From NCBI GenBank assembly GCA_026001245.1, contig BNZR01000033.1, positions 1 to 15,256 on the forward strand: a DNA stretch of 15,256 nucleotides, written 5' to 3'. The notes beneath the pieces are model-generated. The model ran no database searches. It was not told where the DNA came from and worked only from the letters and a program-made list of their open reading frames with translations. Position numbers and translations under genes: made by a program. Of this stretch, positions 12,211-15,256 are shown in pieces (the stretch's first letter is position 1; the number at the start of each line of letters is the position of its first letter). This DNA is from Clostridia bacterium. GTDB taxonomy: Bacteria > Bacillota_A > Clostridia > Oscillospirales > UBA929.

Positions 12211-14028
12211 ATGACGCAGGATCATATTCGCAATGTGGCGATTATCGCCCATGTAGACCACGGCAAGACTACGCTTGTTGACCAAATGCTTAAACAGGCG
12301 GGCGTGTTCCGCACAAACCAGCAGGTTGCGGAACGGGTTATGGACTCCGGCGACCTTGAACGCGAGCGCGGGATTACCATCTTGGCTAAAAACACCGCCG
12401 TTATCTATAAAGAGATAAAAATCAACATAGTGGATACGCCCGGTCACGCCGACTTCGGCGGCGAGGTGGAGCGTATCCTTAAAATGGTGCAGGGCGTTCT
12501 ATTGCTGGTGGACGCGGCGGAGGGTCCCATGCCGCAGACGCGCTTCGTGCTTCAACGCGCCTTGGAGCTTAAACACAAGGTTATCGTAGTAGTCAATAAA
12601 ATCGACAGGACGGACGCACGTATCGACGAGGTGCGCGACGAGGTTTTGGAGCTGTTCATGGATCTTGAGGCCAGCGACGAGCAGATTGACTCGCCCATGC
12701 TGTACGCCTCCAGCCGTCAAGGCGTGTGTTCGGTTGACCCGGAGCAGGCGGGCGAGGATTTGACCCCGCTGTTTGACAAGATTTTGGAGTATATCCCCGC
12801 CCCGGGCGGCGACCCCGACCAGCCCCTGCAATTGCTGACCTCATCGATAGACTACAATGAATACGTCGGGCGCATAGGTATCGGGCGCGTGGAGCGCGGC
12901 GTTATCAACAACGGACAAGAGGTTGTGGTCTGCTCCGGCGGACAGGCCAGACGCGCCAAGATAACCGCGCTGTACGAGTTCGAGGGGCTTGCGCGTATGC
13001 CGGTGCTGACCGCCTCGGCCGGCGCGATTGTAACCTTTGCGGGCGTTGAGGGCATATCCATCGGCGACACTATCTGTCACCCGGACGCTATCGAGCCGTT
13101 GCCCTTTGTTAAAATATCCGAGCCGACTATCGAAATGACCTTCTCGGTAAACGATTCGCCTTTCGCGGGGCGCGAGGGCAAGTTCGTCACGTCCCGTCAA
13201 TTGCGCGACAGGCTGTACCGCGAGTTGTTAAAAGACGTGAGCTTGCGCGTGTCGCCCGGAGAGACCACCGAGCAGTTCCGCGTTAGCGGGCGCGGCGAGA
13301 TGCATCTGTCCATACTGATAGAAACCATGCGGCGCGAGGGCTTTGAGTTCCAGGTGTCCACGCCCAGAGTGCTGTACCGCGAGGTGGACGGCGTGAAGTG
13401 CGAGCCTATGGAGAGCCTAGTCGTGGACGTGCCGGAATCGGCCGTGGGCGCGGTTATGGAGAAAATGGGGACGCGCAAAGCCGAGCTTCAGCACATGCAC
13501 CCGGTGGGCAGCCGCACGCGCATGGAGTTTTTGATTCCGTCGCGGGGTCTGTTCGGCTATCGCAGTGAGTTTTTGACCGATACGCGGGGCGAGGGGATTA
13601 TGTCTTCGGTGTTGCACGGCTACGCGCCGCTTAAAGGCGACATCAGCCGCCGCCTTAGCGGGGCGTTGGTGGCGCACGAGACCGGCGACGCGGTTACCTA
13701 CGGATTGTATAACGCGCAGGAGCGCGGGGCGTTGTTTATCGGGGCGGGCGTGCCTGTGTACGCGGGCATGATTGTCGGGCAGAACAGCCGCGCCGACGAT
13801 ATGACGGTCAACGTCTGCAAGAAAAAACAGCTTACAAACACACGCGCCTCCGGCTCGGACGACTCGTTGCGGCTGGTCACGCCGCGCAACATGAGCTTAG
13901 AGCAATGCATGGAATTTTTGGCGGAGGACGAGCTGTTAGAGGTCACCCCGCAGAGCCTGCGCCTGCGCAAGCGGCTGTTAACCCATGAGGAGCGCATGAA
14001 AATGCTGAAGAAAGGCAACGCGACGTGA
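12211..14028 (+). CDS. typA: Ribosome-associated GTPase TypA/BipA
   Basis: Translational GTPase of the EF-G/LepA superfamily that acts in ribosome assembly and stress or cold adaptation. The 605 residues match the family length. G1 is A13-H-V-D-H-G-K-T20, the switch-I segment is R53-G-I-T, G3 is D75-T-P-G-H79 and G4 is N129-K-I-D132. EF-Tu domain II-like and EF-G domain III/V-like regions follow, then the BipA-specific C-terminal domain with T-N-x-R-A-S-G-S-D-D and [25 protein letters not shown] (12196-12202) lies 8 nt before the ATG. Only 13 nt separates it from hicB, so its promoter is unclear. Its stop overlaps the next start (GTGA). Confidence 0.97.
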   Translation: MTQDHIRNVAIIAHVDHGKTTLVDQMLKQAGVFRTNQQVAERVMDSGDLERERGITILAKNTAVIYKEIKINIVDTPGHADFGGEVERILKMVQGVLLLVDAAEGPMPQTRFVLQRALELKHKVIVVVNKIDRTDARIDEVRDEVLELFMDLEASDEQIDSPMLYASSRQGVCSVDPEQAGEDLTPLFDKILEYIPAPGGDPDQPLQLLTSSIDYNEYVGRIGIGRVERGVINNGQEVVVCSGGQARRAKITALYEFEGLARMPVLTASAGAIVTFAGVEGISIGDTICHPDAIEPLPFVKISEPTIEMTFSVNDSPFAGREGKFVTSRQLRDRLYRELLKDVSLRVSPGETTEQFRVSGRGEMHLSILIETMRREGFEFQVSTPRVLYREVDGVKCEPMESLVVDVPESAVGAVMEKMGTRKAELQHMHPVGSRTRMEFLIPSRGLFGYRSEFLTDTRGEGIMSSVLHGYAPLKGDISRRLSGALVAHETGDAVTYGLYNAQERGALFIGAGVPVYAGMIVGQNSRADDMTVNVCKKKQLTNTRASGSDDSLRLVTPRNMSLEQCMEFLAEDELLEVTPQSLRLRKRLLTHEERMKMLKKGNAT

Positions 14029-14369
14029 GACGGATTCTTGGGATAATCGTGGGGTCGATAGTCGTGGCGGTGGGCGTTTGGATGATGATTCCCAACGACA
14101 CCGTGGTCATGCGCGAGGTGGACGTGCCGGAAGAGGCCCCCGCAATGACGGTGCAGATTATTCTGAAAAATGCCAAGGAATATGTGCAAATCCGCGATAT
14201 GAAGCCCAAATCGTTGCAAAATTCCCTGAACGAGAAGCTGAAAGCATTCGCCACGATGTACAGCGGTCGGGTTAGCGTAGAGTTTTCTGACAACGGGCGT
14301 TATCTTGTCGAGCGGTTCGGCGAGGACAGGCTGACGCTGGATTTGGAAACGGGGGAGAGCTTGGAATGA
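14025..14369 (+). CDS. Small membrane-anchored protein of unknown function
   Basis: The 114-residue protein starts at GTG 14025, sharing GTGA with the typA stop. M-R-R plus a hydrophobic stretch (4-22) form a signal anchor or membrane helix with no lipobox cysteine. An extracytoplasmic domain (~25-114) of mixed charge follows (AMTVQIILKNAKEYVQIRD, GRVSVEFSDNGRYLVERFGEDRL). The alternating pattern suggests a small alpha/beta fold. I do not recognise the family. Coupling to typA on one side and the TraX-like gene on the other (ATGA) indicates one transcript; that context does not define its role. Confidence 0.7.
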   Translation: MRRILGIIVGSIVVAVGVWMMIPNDTVVMREVDVPEEAPAMTVQIILKNAKEYVQIRDMKPKSLQNSLNEKLKAFATMYSGRVSVEFSDNGRYLVERFGEDRLTLDLETGESLE

Positions 14370-15082
14370 CTTCCTTTGTGCTGAAAATCATAGCGATTGC
14401 GGCCATGCTGATCGACCACGTGGGCTATGTGTTCGATTACGACCTGCCGCCCGACGTGTATTGGGCTTGCCGTGCCGTGGGGCGCGTGGCGTTCCCGCTG
14501 TTCGCGTTTTTGCTGGCCGAGGGCTTTTTCTACACGCGTGACCCGCGCAAGTATCTGTTGCGGCTGGCAATATTCGCGGTGGTAAGCGAGTTGCCGTTCG
14601 ATTTGATGACGGCGGGCGAACCCCTTGACTGGGGCTATCAGAGCGTTTATGTTACGCTTACGCTGGCGCTGTTCGGGCTGTATTTGTTCGACAGCTTCGC
14701 GGCCGGTAACAATAAGGTCGCGGCGCTTTTGACGCTGGTGTCCGTGGGTATCGCGGCGCAGATTTTCCACGCGGACTACGGCGCGGTGGGCGTGCTGATG
14801 GTTTTTGTGTTCTATTTTTTCCGAGGGAAACGGGCGCAGCTGGCGGCGATGTTCGCGGTGACTGTGTTGCTTTTTATGATGCAACATTACTTCGAGGCGC
14901 ACATGGAGTGGGGGAAACCGGTTTGGGTCACGCTTTTCGAGCTGGGCGCGCTGGTTCCGATACTGCTGTACAATCGCCGAAAAGGTTACGCAAAACGGTG
15001 GATACAATGGGGATTCTACGCTTTTTACCCCGCGCATATGCTGATTTTGCTTGGAGTGTCAATGCTGATTTTTGGCGTTTAA
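14366..15082 (+). CDS. TraX-family multi-spanning membrane protein
   Basis: A 238-residue polytopic membrane protein with about seven to eight hydrophobic segments. Family-typical features are K-I-I-A-I-A-A-M-L-I-D17-H18-V-G at the start, G-R-V-A-F-P-L-F-A-F-L-L-A-E-G-F with a following T-R-D (39-59), S-E-L-P-F-D (74-79), the V-Y-V-T-L-T-L segment, and the C-terminal W-G-F-Y-A-F-Y-P-A-H-M. In F plasmids TraX acetylates pilin. Chromosomal Firmicute homologues are common and mostly of unknown substrate, possibly acyltransferases on surface polymers. The start overlaps the previous stop by ATGA. No plasmid-transfer genes are nearby, so the name does not imply conjugation. Confidence 0.87.
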   Translation: MTSFVLKIIAIAAMLIDHVGYVFDYDLPPDVYWACRAVGRVAFPLFAFLLAEGFFYTRDPRKYLLRLAIFAVVSELPFDLMTAGEPLDWGYQSVYVTLTLALFGLYLFDSFAAGNNKVAALLTLVSVGIAAQIFHADYGAVGVLMVFVFYFFRGKRAQLAAMFAVTVLLFMMQHYFEAHMEWGKPVWVTLFELGALVPILLYNRRKGYAKRWIQWGFYAFYPAHMLILLGVSMLIFGV

Positions 15083-15141
15083 AAAATATTTAATTTTTTC
15101 GCAAAAAACACTTGACAACCCCACATTGGCTATGATATACT
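15081..15141 (+). promoter_or_regulatory. Strong rRNA-type promoter with UP-like A-tracts and extended -10
   Basis: TTGACA (15112-15117), an 18-bp spacer and TATACT (15136-15141), with TGA directly before the -10 as an extended -10. Just upstream are A6 (15081-15086), T6 (15094-15099) and A6 (15103-15108), closely matching the layout of an UP element that contacts the RNA polymerase alpha subunit. The same A/T bases form weak A/T-only hairpins that might end the traX transcript. Confidence 0.8.
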
Positions 15142-15256
15142 AACTAAGCTGTCCCGTTGGGGGTGGCGTTAGTATCCGAGACGGAAAATGCACATTGTAA
15201 ATTAAACAACGTGACAAGAAAACACCAGCAAGACCCTTGAACAGTTGATAGTTGAC
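15142..15256 (+). other. Untranslated leader, probably of a rRNA operon starting beyond the window
   Basis: No start codon with a ribosome binding site is seen after the promoter. ATTGTAAATTAAACAACGTG (15194-15213) with the following ACAAG resembles the boxA-containing rrn leader segment of Firmicutes, whose pattern is CTTTGAAAACTAAACAA...GACAA. The 16S start sequence itself is not reached. The alternative is the leader of another strongly expressed gene. Confidence 0.45.
15242..15256. repeat. Possible start of a second TTGACAAT repeat copy
   Basis: CAGTTGATAGTTGAC matches TAATTGATAATTGAC at 11341-11355 except at three positions, all transitions. The match runs off the window edge, so it cannot be confirmed here. 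Confidence 0.35.

Noticed and set aside
12005..12214. Second + frame that might carry the missing HicB C-terminus through a frameshift
   Set aside because: Its translation near the hicB end (H-I-L-K-N-G-E-K-L-R-E) does not match the F-S-Q-V-L-Q-E-A-L type domain, so a simple frameshift does not explain the truncation.
14300..15037. 245-codon minus-strand open frame opposite the TraX-like gene
   Set aside because: Arg/His/Gln-rich shadow translation with no recognisable motif; the + strand frame has clear family motifs.
14366..15082. Evidence of a conjugative plasmid from the TraX-like gene
   Set aside because: Chromosomal TraX homologues are widespread in Firmicutes and no other transfer gene is present.

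Overview
The window looks like chromosomal DNA of a fairly G+C-rich Clostridia-type Firmicute, possibly Oscillospirales or Christensenellales-like. The reasons are strong AGGAGG-type ribosome binding sites, a clostridial-order rnfCDGEAB cluster, a DnaD-domain protein beside a DnaI/DnaC-type helicase loader, and a rRNA-style promoter with an UP element. The taxonomic placement is inference. Almost every gene is on the + strand and tightly packed.

Layout. Positions 3-734 are the 3' part of an exported protein gene, closed by a good intrinsic terminator (744-778). A promoter at 812-840 opens a packed array of eleven genes (882-11064): six Rnf subunits (rnfC, D, G, E, A, B), a membrane-anchored DUF4015/glycoside-hydrolase-like protein, mnmG, rsmG, a DnaD-domain protein and a DnaC/DnaI-like ATPase. 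Adjacent genes overlap or lie at most 12 nt apart, and I see no internal terminator. If co-transcribed, this joins ferredoxin:NAD+ ion-pumping respiration, tRNA U34 modification, 16S rRNA methylation and helicase loading in one unit.

Positions 11065-11667 are the only long non-coding stretch. It holds a 48-nt imperfect hairpin, a 35-codon minus-strand ORF with a strong ribosome binding site, a nested inverted-repeat element built from TTGACAAT units, and a complete tRNA-Ser(GCU) with its own promoter and terminator. Next come hicA and a hicB that ends where the C-terminal DNA-binding domain should begin, then typA/bipA, a small membrane-anchored protein of unknown function, and a TraX-family membrane protein.

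The right end (15081-15256) carries A-tracts, an extended -10 promoter and a leader resembling those before 16S rRNA genes. A rRNA operon therefore probably starts just beyond the window. The last 15 bases resemble the left edge of the repeat element near 11341.

I see no CRISPR array, transposase, phage gene or obvious defence system other than the hicAB remnant. The most unusual items are the HicB truncation, the shortened MnmG helical domain, the small ORF beside the inverted-repeat element, and the breadth of the rnf-to-dnaC array.
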